Source of the DNA: Pholiota molesta
Lineage: Eukaryota; Basidiomycota; Agaricomycetes; Agaricales; Strophariaceae
Assembly: GCA_014925825.1 (NCBI GenBank)
Contig: JACGCK010000008.1
Location: forward strand, 806,001-870,000
Reading direction: 5' to 3'
Length of the DNA: 64,000 nucleotides
The position numbers were made by a program, and so were the translations under genes. Shown piece by piece: positions 1-12,068 of the stretch (the stretch's first letter is position 1; the number at the start of each line of letters is the position of its first letter). Under the pieces are notes generated by a model. The model made no database searches and was not told the DNA's origin. It saw nothing but the letters and a program-made list of their open reading frames with translations.

Positions 1-703
1 ATTAGTTTCCTGTGATCCATATATCCCGGTACGCAATATCAAAGCGTTCTGCGTTGTTGGATGCAACCCCGTGGGATCGATCTTGGAAACTGCATCTCGA
101 GGGTTCACTGAAGCGAGTTTTTTGTGGTGTGTGCGCTCTTTTTTGACTCGAGGCATATCAGGATGAGTACACTGCTAACGTACTTTTGAGCAGTGGATAT
201 CGGAGGGCAGGACGAGTGGTCTCCCATAGGCAGACCCCAGTGGAATTCGGTTGATTGGAGTCGTCTGCGTCAAGTCTGCATGCAAACGCGACCCGTTTGT
301 CGGAAACTTCCAGGCCAGGATGACAGCATTTTCTGATTGGACATACTTATTGTTAGGACAAAACTTCTCACTTGTTCAATGGAACAAAATCCAACGAACG
401 CATACTTTTGCGCGATGGCTGCATTTCAAACAATTGTCGCTGGAGCTTCAAGCTAAGTATACATGACAAACTACGTCCTGGAGCGCTAGCCTCTCCTCCG
501 TCATCCACCCACCATATCGTCCTATTTTGAGGTATCGTCTTATCAAGGCAGTTGGCCGGCCATGCTGGATATGAACTGCACAGCCGTGCTTCGTGTATCC
601 AATATCATGTCCTGAACAGCCATGGTCTTCCCATGCACCCGTCATCACGCTGCGAACTCAACATCAACCAATCCACCTACATCCTAGACCTGCAGCAGCC
701 CTC
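1..703. other. Intergenic/5' flank, no gene supported
   Basis: Short open frames occur on both strands but none joins into a spliced model or resembles a known protein. The right part probably contains the promoter and 5' UTR of the NACHT gene that starts at 704. Confidence 0.5.
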
Positions 704-3282
704 ATGGCGCCAGAGGGCAACCAAGAAATCTTTCATGGTGCAATAAACCCCATCATCAACGATGGGCTATTTGCAGTTGTCGGTCGCGACATGCATTTCC
801 ACTCTCGCAATTCCAAGCATTATGGTAAGCACACCGTTCCGAGTAGCCAACTCATACAAGTATAGCTTCATCCACGATTGATAACATACTTCCTCTAGCA
901 ATGAATATCCTCATTGCCAACGTCGCTCAAGGCGCCTTTCACAATGCTGCTGAACGAAGCGATCCACCACGATGTCTCCCAGGCACTCGTACGACCATCC
1001 GTGAAGAGATCATGGCATGGATCAAATCCCCCAAGGCCCACCTCACATTCATTCTCTGGCTGTCTGGGCCAGCGGGTGCCGGCAAAACTGCAATTGCGCA
1101 GACTATCGCGGAGGAGTGCGAAAAGAAAGGCTTCCTCGCTGCATCGTTCTTCTTCTCGCGCATGGCCGCTGGACGAAATGACGCGTCGCGATTTGTTGCG
1201 ACGCTTGCCTACCAGCTTCTGATATCTATACCCCAAATACGCGATCCCATGCTTGCTGCGATTGAGAAGGATCCCGTAATCTTTTCTCGTACCCTTGCGG
1301 TGCAGATGCGAACATTGGTAGCCGCTCCGCTCGCGGCTGCTTCAAAGGCCATTCATCTGGGTCCGCAGGTTGTGGTTGTGGACGGCATAGATGAAAGCGG
1401 GCCCAATGGAAAAGCACAGGCAGAACTGCTCAAAGTGGTAGGAGATGCCATCTCCGAGCTGCGAGAGATTCCCATTACATTCTTCATTGGGAGTCGCCCA
1501 GAATATGATATCCGCCTCGCATTCAGCATGAAAGCACTCGGCCCTCTTGTGAAGGTCTTGGTCTTGAATGACAAGTACAACCCCGACGCCGACATCAGAT
1601 GCTATTTCGAGTCTCAATTTCAGGAAATCCGAGAAAGGCAACTCGCGCTCGGGATCCCCCTCACCGCTCCATGGCCAAAGAAGTTCGAGGTCGAGCGACT
1701 AGTCCAGAAATCGTCGGGGCAATTCATTTTCGCCAGCACAGTAATCAAATTTGTGGATTCCCTCCGCGACCCTGCGAAGGGCCTCGATATCGTCCTTGGT
1801 TTGTCCGCCCCCGGCAAAGAGACACCTTTCGCTCAGCTTGACGCGCTATACAGCTTTATCTTGTCTTCGGTGGATAACCTCCCGAAGGTGCTGGAGGTAT
1901 TGACGTTGCTCATGCTCGCGGATCACTACAGTGATCGGCTGCGAGTAGATACAGTTGATGAGCTCCTGCGCTTTGAAGTCCGGAGAGTTCTGTTGGATAT
2001 GCATGCTTTGGTGTTTGTTCCTCCCCCTACCAGTCCTGAAGCTGCATTGCGCATACACCACGCCTCGCTGTATGACTTCCTAACAGACCGTTCCAGATCT
2101 CAAGAGTTTTTTGTTGATGCAAAGCAGGGACATATCATGATTGGTCAATGTTGGCTCAGAATGATCGCCAACTACTTCCATTCAAAACACTCCCAAGGAT
2201 GTAGGCTCTCATTCCGGATTGAGGCCTTTGTTCATTGTTGCAAACAATTACCTAGCGGAGAGCTTGCAGATTGTCTGGCGAGTTTTGATCTCAAGGCACT
2301 TTTGGACGAAATTAGCGATGCCGAAGATTTGTATGGCCCAAAATGGGATGTCTTTCTGACTATGTGCGAGAAGCAACAGGTTAGCAACACCAAGTTCTAA
2401 AAGCACTTCCGACAAGTTATCTGACAACGGCTTAATACAGGCAAATGAAGTTCGCGTTAAATTTTTTCCCCAATTCCAGAAGGAATTCTATGACTTTATC
2501 ACGAAACGGGTTTTGCAATATCCCCCTTCTATTCAAGCCTGTATTCCCCTGCTCTTTGACCTTATCTCGGACTTTATTGATGGGTTTCCAAACATCTCTC
2601 TTGTCTTACTTCATGGCGCATGTCGATCCAAAGCGGATTTTGCACGCCTGCAGGAACTGGATGGAAGGTCGTTGAACATTAGGAATTTGGGCTCCAACAA
2701 CTATTTTGCGACATATTTCAAGAGCAAACAGAAACCTGCGCAGCCTAACAAGAACCAAAGCTACATCAAGGTAATTGAGCAAATAGTCAGAATTGTTCAC
2801 CCTATGTGAGCCATATCTTCTGCACCATTCATAGACATTTAATAATCCATTCTGCTTTGTAGGCCTGGTGACGCCAAATCTCATCTCAAAATCCCTCTAC
2901 CGCTAGAAATTGATTTTCCGACCCGAAAATCTATGCACCTATCGTTTTCATCCTCCTTTGGAAAATTGCTCTCTGGTGTTCCCGAAATTAAGAACCTTGC
3001 ACGTTTCTTGCAAGAACGTGTCCTTCAGTATGGAAAATGCAAGATATTCGACCAATCCCGTAGGTTCATAGCTCTCGCCAGCTTGAAATACGTCCAAGTA
3101 AGCATCTTTTTCTTTCTTTTCCCCCCCTTACTACCCGTACTATCATTTTTTGAGCTGAGTTGTTCTCCCATCAGGAATGTAATATACCGTATCTGAGACA
3201 TAGACATCCACCAGATAGCGACATATGCATCATTTGTGAAAAGTGCCCTGATGCTTCCGTGGACGATTTTCCACTCTTTTAA
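704..3282 (+). CDS. NACHT-domain STAND NTPase
   Basis: Predicted exons 704-824, 899-2379, 2441-2805, 2863-3097 and 3175-3282 give 769 residues in a continuous frame; all introns are GT-AG and 57-77 bp. The P-loop GPAGAGKT is at about residues 97-104, preceded by the fungal signature FHNAAERSDPPRCLPGTR. A Walker B segment VVVVDGIDE lies near residue 200 and the sensor-like GSRPE follows. STAND NTPases with NACHT domains are fungal signal-response proteins, some linked to non-self recognition and cell death. I see no WD40, ankyrin or TPR repeats at the C-terminus; the last exon instead carries a short Cys-containing tail (CIICEKC). The first 40 residues match no effector domain I know. The ATG at 704 joins in frame across the first intron, but further upstream exons cannot be excluded. 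Confidence 0.85.
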
Positions 3283-3809
3283 ATACTCTCTAATTATTGC
3301 TTTGATTATCATGCGAATTATCAATGAGTTGTCTGTCGTGTTCAAGAATTTACACTGGCCAGTCGAGGTTCCGCACAGCCAAGGTGCCTGCCTTCATCTC
3401 GAGGTTACATCAAAGCAGCCTTTTCATTGAACTAAAGTACCTCCCAAAGTAGCGCCTGCTGTCGGAATCGCCCCTGGCTCGATTGACTGTGGGTCTGAGG
3501 ACTGTCTTTTCTTCAAATCCGTTCGTTGGATGTGAAATGTTGTGTGAATGCCTAATGACTTCTTTTATTGAAGGCATCATAAAGCAAGACCTTTTTTATA
3601 GCGCTCGATAGCAAAACTTCATTAAGGAGTATGTTAATATCTATGCAAGCAATGGCATTTACAGGATGCCATGTCAATTCAGCCGTAGGTTCAAGGCATA
3701 TTGTCCTCTACACGCATGTGCCTAGCATTAGCGACCATGATATAGTACGAATTGGAATAGATGATAAAGATAGAACGACCAGCGTAGCCAGTTTTGATGG
3801 AGTCTTTGC
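3283..3809. other. Convergent intergenic region
   Basis: Lies between the 3' ends of the NACHT gene (+) and the J-protein gene (-). No coding signal was recognised; it should hold both polyadenylation regions. Confidence 0.5.
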
Positions 3810-5454
3810 TTATCTTGCGCCCCATAAGCGTCTCATGAAGTGCATCATTTTGGCTTTAGGAGGCAGGATCTCCCACCTAAAATAGCGATTAGCCATCGTT
3901 ACATAGAGATAAAGAAAGGCTGAGTTTAACTTACTGCACAACCAAATTTCCTCGTCCGACAATCTGGCCTCGTTCTCTGACTGGCATACCGGCCCCTTTG
4001 ACAATGCTCCGTCCCTTCATGTTCTTGTCCGACGGATAGTCAATTTGAACGACGAGGTTACGACCATCGATGCCCATCAATGGGACTTTGCCGCCCTGGC
4101 GGCGCAGACCGTCGACCCAAGGCAGACGGACGTCCATGATCAGGTCGTCGAAAATCCTGATAAAGCGATCATGGGGCACCTCCTCGATGATAAACGCGAT
4201 GTCCTGAAAAGCGCCCGGCTTCCACTCGTGGCCCACGTTGCGACATAGAATGCGGGTTCCGGGTCTGCATCCTGCAGGAATGTCTATTTCTATCACCACG
4301 TGTTTGGATTTTCTGGACAGGTATGCGCGAGTTATTCCGAATCGATAGTGTTTTCCGACGTATAATTCTTCGAGGGTAAGAGAAAGTGAATAGACCCATT
4401 CTCCGTTAGGTCCCAGGCCGAAAGATAGTAGAGGTATGTCGTAAGGAGGGATTTGGTTTCTAGGGTTTGGTTGATTGTGAAGAGGAGGAATAGGCGGCTG
4501 CTGCTTGTAATCGGTGGTTCTTGGTCTATTTGGTCTATTAGGAACATTCATTGGAGCGTTCATTGGAGCGTTCATGTTCATTGGAGCGTTCATTGGTACA
4601 TTCATTGGCGCATTCATTGGCATATTATTACTGACAAGTAGAAGTGCTGTGTCAAATTTGAAAGGACGAAGATATGCAGGCACTTACGTCGAAGGGCGAT
4701 GTCTGGGCTGTGGAGGAGGGTGAGGGGCATATCCATTCTGAGGTTTGGCATTTGTTGGTGTCGGTTTTGGTATTTTGGACGATTTTGGGGGAGGAGCAGT
4801 GGGTGGAACTCGAGCAAACGAAGGGGGTGGTGTGTACATAGGAGGGCCTGCGGCAGCGCCTCTAGGTGGCGGTTCGTAGCTGAAAACATGAGGCCGGCGA
4901 GCGGAGCCGTGACGATACTGCGCAGACATGTCATCGGCTGGCTTGCGGACTCCTTGCTTCCAGGAAGACCGAATACTTTCGCGTTTGCTTGAGGCTGGTG
5001 TCGTCATTGTCTCCGTGCTGCCAGAAGCGACCATGTGCACGAAAGAGTCTATAGATATGGTTGATTCGCTGCTGGTCTTGTGGGTCATTGGAGGAGGTCG
5101 CCTTGTCGGAGGCGGGTGAGGATTGACTATAGGTGATTGCACGCGCCCTTGTCTGACCAGCGTCCTATATGCATTTGTAACCTGCCAAAGGGCGATATGA
5201 GGTTCACTAGTATAGGATATCAGGATCAGAATGTCAACACACCTCGAGGAAACGCCGCGTAGCTGCATCTCTGTTGTGATTGTTATGATGACGGTCTGGA
5301 TGCCATCTCAATGCCTGAAAGGCGATGAACATATTCTCAGGGAAAACCAGGGATTTTGATGAATGAGTACCATTATTCTGTACGCATTCTTGATTTCATC
5401 CCCGCTGGCTCCTTCAACAATATCCAGGGTACGATATGCGTCTCTGAGCGACAT
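3810..5454 (-). CDS. Type II J-domain co-chaperone, Sis1/DnaJB-like
   Basis: Exons on the minus strand are 5371-5454, 5243-5314, 4688-5181, 3935-4630 and 3810-3876, giving 470 residues with all phases consistent. Residues 1 to about 50 form a J domain with the HPD tripeptide at 33-35 (RWHPDRH) and helix IV TNAYRTLVRQGR. A long low-complexity proline/serine linker follows, including a Met-Asn-Ala/Val-Pro repeat near residues 220-240. From about residue 295 to the end lie two beta-rich peptide-binding domains of DnaJ type (LTLEELYVGKHYRFGITR, then the C-terminal VVQWEILPPK). There are no CxxCxGxG zinc repeats, so it is type II. J-proteins stimulate Hsp70 ATPase; Sis1-class members work in the cytosol and nucleus. 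The J domain is somewhat short and the asparagine/proline linker replaces the usual Gly/Phe region, so the exact paralogue is uncertain. Confidence 0.85.
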
Positions 5455-6806
5455 GGGCACGGCACGTCGAGAAAGTGTAGACCCTTAGTGAAGGGTGGAA
5501 GTAAGTCATAGCCATTGGAAGTCGACTTGGGTTCTGGCTTTTATCCCTCTGTCGGACCGAATGAATAAGGAGAAACTGATATAGCAAGGACCGCAGCGAT
5601 CCGTTGTGCAGATCTTCAGGTGACGAAAGCCGATATACATGAACGCGGGAAGCCATTTCTGGGTCCATGTGAGGTCTCAGGCCCTCCGAATTCGGCCTCG
5701 TGTTGCTTGCAATGTGGAGGTCCCCTAATAGTAATTTGGAACGAGGATACGCCGATGTTGCAACATCTACAAAAAAACGTGGTGCAAGTCTGTCCAGGCT
5801 GTCCACCGCTAATCAAGCATTCCAAGAAGAAAGTTCCGGAATGAAATCGTGCATTAACTTTGTCGTGATTCGTCAAGTTAGCTCGCTGACTGAGAGTCCA
5901 GGTCTTTCAAGTTTCCATTGCATTGCCGCGAATGTGATTCTGCACAGGATTCATGGCGGTGTTGCAAAGCAAACGTCTATGAAACATAAAACAGAAGAAG
6001 AACCAGAGATTCTAGTCGCCAGGGATCGGTTTGTCATTTCTATTGAGGATGTCCGGTCAGAGCAAGGGAGAGGAGGAGAATGAAACGAGCCAAACAAGGC
6101 ATCATAAAATTCCGCCGCTGAGCGCTGATTTCCGTACTTACCGAACCTTTTCATTCCGCTACCTTATCATGATCTATAGCCCATATCACCCTATATCACC
6201 CCGCAGCCCCAAAAATACAATGTCTACGACAGAATAGAAACGCTTGACGACCCTTTCATAGGGAGTATCTAAACGAGCGGCCATAACGGGACCGCGAGAC
6301 CACTAGCGAAGCGCTAGACCGCCACCTCGTTCATCGATAACCTCCAAATTTCAAGCGCGCTTTCTTGCAACATTGAACCCGTAGTCCAACCTTGGTCCAA
6401 CTCGTCGGTAATTGCGCTTGATAAATAATGTTATCTCACGGAAGGGCCAAATGTCACCATCTAGGCGGTGAGGAAGCGGTGAGGTAAATTCGAACGTCGT
6501 TCTGAAGAAAGCTGTCGTGATCTGATTTCTTATTCTGAGGCTAATGTCAACGGCAGTTACTTGCATGTGATTCAATTCTCGAGTCTTATGCTTTCTACGC
6601 TCCTCTGATTGATTGTATATTTCGGGGTTCATTCACTCTAGATAACACTGAACTTTATGCATGATCATGCATGTTTCTCTGACGTGATTACTTCGATCGT
6701 TCATCGAATAACCGCCTTTCACGCCCTTAACGCCCGCCATCGCTGTTCTAGCCTCGTGGCCTTACATCTTGTCCTCTTCTGCGATGACCCTTACCGTGTC
6801 TCCTCT
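5455..6806. other. Intergenic region, no supported gene
   Basis: An open frame of about 130 codons (5414-5806, minus) overlaps the first exon of the J-protein gene in another frame and has no recognisable motifs. It is best read as promoter/5' UTR. Nothing else is supported. Confidence 0.45.
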
Positions 6807-7570
6807 TCAATCCACACAGATCCTTGCAGCAAGCTCGAGTCTTGACACCACGTTCTCGCTCTTCTTCCTATACATTTGCATATAGCGCTCTTCGACTTCC
6901 CTGTGTGTCAAGAATCGCACGTCGTCTGCAATAAAGTGGACGATGCGGATTTACTTAGTCCACCAATTTGCGGGCGTTGATGATGATCAAGGACGATATA
7001 TATGCCATAAGCTCGCTGCTGGCATAATCCTGAACTATCGCTAATGCTTTCCTTCTACACGTACAGGGAGCAAAACCCTTGATTTCCAACGCTCGATCTG
7101 TTGATGTTCGAGAATCGTTCTCTAGACTGTGGCAAAATTCTCTCGTTGCATCCTCTATCTTCCCTGATTAAAAAGAATTTTCCATATTACTGGACCCACT
7201 TCTGACACGTACAAAGTCGCTCATTTTCTGGTGTGCAGGTATCTATACGATAAGTTCGAGCTTCATCAACCAGCTAGCATCATCTAACCGACGTCAAGAG
7301 ATAATCACTGGAATCTTTCATTCCCGACGCTGCGCGGGAACCTCCATCGAATGAATCAAACAAGCGAGGATCTATATCTTTTATCGTGTCTTTGGGTAAC
7401 TTGCAAATATGATTATTACATTTGCCTGCCCAAACGAACCCCACTTTTTGAAAGTAATTGCAAGGAACATTCCAAGGCGCGTAGTTTGACATTTCTCTTC
7501 AATTTCGGGAAGGCTCCCTCTTTCCAACGACATCTCCTTCAAATCCACTAGCTCTTGCTAGATAATTCTA
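6807..7570 (-). CDS. Unresolved intron-rich coding stretch
   Basis: Two segments look like exons but cannot be joined. The last, 6807-6925, follows a clean acceptor (attgcag) and encodes 39 codons before a TGA, including THREVEERYMQMYRKKSENV. Further upstream on the minus strand (roughly 7430-7560) an open segment encodes LKEMSLERGSLPEIEEKC and onward, ending at a GTAATA donor. The frames between them contain stops unless several very small exons are invoked. The protein is not recognised. It may be a real small-exon gene or a decayed one. Confidence 0.25.
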
Positions 7571-8298
7571 GTCAGCCGACGAGCAATGAGAACATACGCG
7601 TATTAATGGGCAAGGCGACATAATCCAACACCGGTTGGTCAGAAGAGCACATCAGGGAGGTATTCATTGACAGGAGCTCCAAGTACAAGATGAAATAAAT
7701 GTAGCGTAGTCAGTGGCCACCCAATTACCGATTTACGGGTCATCCAGAATGAGTGGACCATCCAATTCCACTGCTGCAGAAAAGGTTATCAATGAAGATC
7801 AACATCAGTGGACATAAGTCGATGAAAGGTTCTCTGGCCTGCCCTCGCCCATCCGCCAGGGCCCTGAATAGCTGGATGAGCGGTGCATAGATGATTGTCT
7901 ATAAAAAGTTAACGTCGTGTTTTAATATAAAGCCGTCCTTGTGATCTCCTTGAAAGCAAGGCCCTTTCTCCGCAGCTTGTGTACCCATTGCCCAGATACC
8001 ATCTAGCCGCTACGATACGACAGTATCAAGACATAATTTGGTGGGTCTGATCCTCGAGGACAGCCAATGGAAGATCTACAAGACGACGAGGCAGTGAGAA
8101 TCAGATATATGAGAACATAAATAGTATCCCCTCGAAACGTTTCACATCTTCAGCGCTTGATTCCGCGGAAGTGGCCATATGTACCAGCAGACCGAACAAT
8201 AACTCGACCCATGACATGGCCAGCCTGTGGCGGGTGCTTTTAGTTATCCTTGTAAAAGTATCTGCCGTGCCTACGACCTAGATAATATAATATGAATA
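7571..8298. other. Spacer between two minus-strand coding remnants
   Basis: No continuous frame, RNA gene or repeat was recognised here. Confidence 0.4.
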
Positions 8299-9340
8299 TC
8301 AGGTGTAGATGTACGCTGAAAGATGCAGATTGATCCATGACACTATGTACAAGCAAAAGTAATCTAGAAGCAACCCACCATTAGAAACAACTGCCCTAAA
8401 TGCTAAGATGACGATGAAACATTGTATAGGAGTTGAACCCGCGTCGAGGAAGGCGATGACGAACGGCAAGGAGAGAACAAGGATAGCGCCCGCACTGCTG
8501 CCTGTATGCCCTTCAGATCTGGATTAGTCGATCTGACCAACAATTTCGCGGCAAAAGCTGCCAGAACATAAAACAGGGTTCTATGAAATCATCTGCGAAG
8601 GGTTCATTTGAGTTAGTGGTGGAAGATTAATCGGTGGATGGGTACGAGAGCGCAGCTGATGAGAGCGCTTACATCCGGATCCATACACGATGCGTTGTGC
8701 GAGGGACATTCTAGATTAAATAAAGTAACCTGTTAGATATCGCCCTAATATGCGGACACCAAAACATGAAACATGCCTTCGCGGGATTCTATACCTGCCA
8801 AATGCGCATGTTCAGTCTACAGGAAACATGAGTCGAGAGGAAGAGCAGCTCTTGAGCAGCTCCTTACTTCGCCACCAGCAATGCTTGGTTTGTAATTCGG
8901 TGTCGAAGGGAAAGACGGCCTGCAAATAAACTGAGTCTTCTGTCAAGATGTTACCAAAGAGATAAGCTACTTACCTGACTCATGAGCGACCAGATATCCA
9001 AAAAGATATACCCAAGGGCCATTCTTGAGCAGCTCCTTACTTCGCCACCAGCAATGCTTGGTTTGTAATTCGGTGCCGAAGGGAAAGACGGCCTGCAAAT
9101 AAACTGAGTCTTCTTTCAAGATGTTACCAAAGAGATAAGCTACTTACATGACTCATGAACGACCAGATATCCAAGAAGATATACCCAAGGGCCATAGGTT
9201 CTGTTGAAATGCCAAAAGCCACTGAAGATAATCACAACACTGACCTCGGAGCCCAATTGCACGAAGCATTCCTTGGGACCATCTTTAACAAGGCGTACAC
9301 TAAATATAAAGGCACAATGCGAGGAGAGCGATTGAAGTTG
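8299..9340 (-). CDS. Unresolved multi-exon membrane-protein gene or remnant
   Basis: Several exon-like pieces follow one another on the minus strand. About 9245-9338 encodes IVPLYLVYALLKMVPRNASC and then NWAPR; it joins in frame through a GTCAGT...CAACAG intron to 9148-9200 (TYGPWVYLLGYLVVHES). Near the end, 8299-8503 is open for about 68 codons and rich in hydrophobic residues (LSLPFVIAFLDAGSTPIQCF), stopping at TGA 8299-8301. Pieces in between (for example TLFYVLAAFAAKLLVRSTNP) are in other frames. The composition suggests a multi-pass membrane protein of unknown family. The 173-bp tandem duplication at 8850-9195 falls inside it and doubles an exon, so it may be inactive. Confidence 0.35.
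8850..9195. repeat. Direct tandem duplication, 2 x 173 bp
   Basis: The segment 8850-9022 is repeated immediately at 9023-9195 with only about five single-base differences and no indels. Each copy carries an intron-like stretch with GTAAGT/CTTACC splice-site context and a short exon-like stretch of the minus-strand gene described at 8299-9340. The perfect 173-bp register and high identity point to a recent tandem duplication. Confidence 0.95.
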
Positions 9341-10060
9341 CATTCAACAGATTGTCATGAGTAGGATGCATTCAATGAGAATGACTTTCTTCGAATTGTC
9401 GGCGAGGAAAGAAAAAACTGTTGTTTCTTCCTTGTTTCTCGGTGGTTCTGGCAGGTGCGATATTAAAGCAGTCCATGATGTTACAGAGGCGCAGGAGCGC
9501 TGTAAACATGCATTCTTGGACATTTAGATAGCAAGTGTTCAGCGAGTGTTGGGCAAATTATTCAAGAATCTTCAAGGAACCTGTCGCAATTATACTGATG
9601 GATATTCACCATGCTTCTCGAGGAAAAATCAAGAGAATAAGGCAGATGATAAGACATCTTCACTGTTTGTTGAACCGTTGAAGTACAGTGGGTAGCAGGT
9701 GGGTAGTGGTAGGAGGAAGAACTTGAATTCGGGCTCCGCCGCCCGCGTCGCGACGAAGTCGCGACCCACGAGCCCAGATCTGAAGCTGAAGGTCGTGCAA
9801 CTCGAATTCATAGCCACTCCCATTTGGAATCGGAAGATGCGTTCGACTAACTCCTCTAAATTAGCGAATGATTTTATTCAAGAACGAAAGATTTTGAATG
9901 AAACGGGATTCCAGCCTCATCTGGACCTAGAAAACATAACGATAATCTAATCTATTGCCATATGCGGATAGCCTATCCGAATGGTTCGATTTCTGATTTT
10001 CGGACAAATATAAAGTAAAGGGAAAACGGAGGACTTGTCGTCGTCGTCCCACACTTCACC
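9341..10060. other. Intergenic region upstream of CYP51
   Basis: Divergent spacer between the minus-strand remnant and CYP51. No gene is supported; the right part should contain the CYP51 promoter. Confidence 0.45.
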
Positions 10061-12068
10061 ATGTCCTTCGCAAACGGGACGTTCCCCTCCTCGAACGAGT
10101 GGTCGGCCTATCTCAATGACGCGCAGGCCCACCTTCAAAACAACTCACGACTTTATATCATTCTTCTCATCAACACGCCTATAATTGCTATTATTCTCAA
10201 CGTTCTTCGACAATTAGTGAGTCATTGATTTTTGCTTTGACATGTCCAATATACTGACTGTTTTCTGTAGATTATACCCCGAAAAGCTACTGACCCTCCC
10301 GTGGTCTTCCATTGGCTTCCCATTATCGGCTCAGCTATTACATACGGAAACGACCCACTCAAATTTTTCTTCGAAAACCAAAAGAAGGTTAGGAGCAGTT
10401 CCTCGTTCATTTATAGTCTCAATTCTCATATTCTATCAGTATGGCGACGTGTTCACATTCATTCTCCTTGGTCGTCGCATGACGGTAGCTCTTGGGCCCA
10501 AGGGCAACAACTTCATCCTCGGTGGAAAGTCGACCGTATTTAACACAGAGGATGCATATACCGTATGTCGAGCTCATTTATGGGCTGTATTATGGCATTG
10601 ACACGTCGTCTTCTCGTGTTTTAGCATCTCACTACTCCTGTTTTCGGCAAAGGTGTCGTCTATGACGTTCCTAACGATGTGTTCATGGAACAGAAACGGT
10701 TCGTCAAAGTTGGTCTCTCCCCGGACAACTTGAAGGCCTACGTCGGCATGATCGAGGACGAAATTGAAGAATTCGTCACGCATGACCCCAACTTCAAAAC
10801 ATACCAAACGAACGACATTAACGAATGGGGCAGTTTCGATGTAATCAAGGTCATGCAAGAAATTACTATCCTGACAGCATCGCGCACTCTGCAAGGCAAG
10901 GAAGTACGAGAGGGCCTGAACAAGTCCTTCGCTGAACTGTACAATGATCTCGATGGCGGCTTCACTCCTTTGAACTTCATGTTCCCAAATCTACCTCTGG
11001 AGAGCTACAGGAGACGTGACAGGGCGCAGCTTAAGATGAGCGATTTCTACGTTAGCATCATTCAAAAGCGACGAAATGGTGATTCGGATGTAAGTGGCAA
11101 TAATTCCTGGTCTTCACCTACAAAAGTATTAATCGTACTTCCAACGCCAGCACGAACATGACATGATTGCTGCTCTCATGCAACAAAAATACCGCAATGG
11201 ACGACTTCTCAATGACAGGGAAATTGCGCATATGATGATCGCACTCCTCATGGCTGGCCAGCACACTAGCTCAGCAACAGGCTCATGGGCCCTCCTCCAC
11301 ATCGCTGCCAACCCAGAAATTGGGTACGCCATCATTCTCCTTTCAAAAAACGTTCCTCTGAGCTAACCGCTATCCATTCCCCAGCGAGGCCCTATACAAG
11401 GAGCAAGTTGATCACTTCACTGGCGCCGACGGCAAACTGCGCCCTCTAACATACGACGAACTGCGCGCACTTCCCCTCCTCGACTCCGTCATCCGCGAAA
11501 CGCTCCGCATCCACCCGCCCATCCACAGCATCATGCGCTACGTGCGCGACGACGTCCCTGTCCCCGCCACGCTCGCCGCACCCTCGAAAGACGGCATCTA
11601 CGTCGTATCCAAGGGCTCCTACGTCCTCGCCTCGCCCGCGGTGAGCCAGGTCGACCCCTCCGTGTGGAAGGACGGCGAAAAGTGGGACCCGCTCCGCTGG
11701 AGCGACTCGGAAGGCATGGCGGCGCAGGCGTTCAAGATGTACGCGGATGAGAACGGGGAGAAGATCGACTACGGGTTCGGCGCGGTGAGCAAGGGCACGG
11801 AGAGCCCGTATCAGCCGTTCGGCGCGGGCAAGCATAGGTGTATCGGCGAGCAGTTTGCGTACCTCCAGCTGGGCACGCTTATTTCGACGATCGTTCGCAT
11901 GATGGAGATTCGGATTGATAAAGTCCCTGCCCACAACTACCACGTACGTTTCATTGTCTTTTTGTTTCTCTTTCTGTGCTAGAATACTGATATTTGTTTG
12001 TGTAGACGATGATTACGATGCCCAAGGAACCTCGGTCTATTTCATACCGCAGAAGGAAATTTGACTGA
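10061..12068 (+). CDS. ERG11: Lanosterol 14-alpha-demethylase (CYP51)
   Basis: Exons 10061-10216, 10271-10387, 10440-10562, 10625-11089, 11151-11323, 11385-11943 and 12006-12068 give 551 residues, the usual CYP51 length. An N-terminal membrane anchor (LYIILLINTPIIAIILNVL) precedes the proline-rich hinge. The CYP51 B-C region VVYDVPNDVFMEQKRFVK is present. The I-helix AGQHTSS starts at residue 322, the ExxR motif RETLR at 382-386, and the heme loop FGAGKHRCIG has Cys497 as the iron ligand. The enzyme removes the 14-alpha methyl group of lanosterol/eburicol in ergosterol synthesis at the ER membrane and is the azole target. All introns are short and GT-AG. Nothing suggests loss of function. Confidence 0.97.

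Noticed and set aside
5414..5806. 130-codon minus-strand open frame overlapping the first exon of the J-protein gene
   Set aside because: It is in another frame than the well-supported J-domain exon, has no motif, and lies where promoter and 5' UTR are expected.
8420..8450. GGGTTCAACTCC (minus strand) as a tRNA T-loop
   Set aside because: No matching A box or cloverleaf could be placed around it, and it lies in an open coding-like segment.
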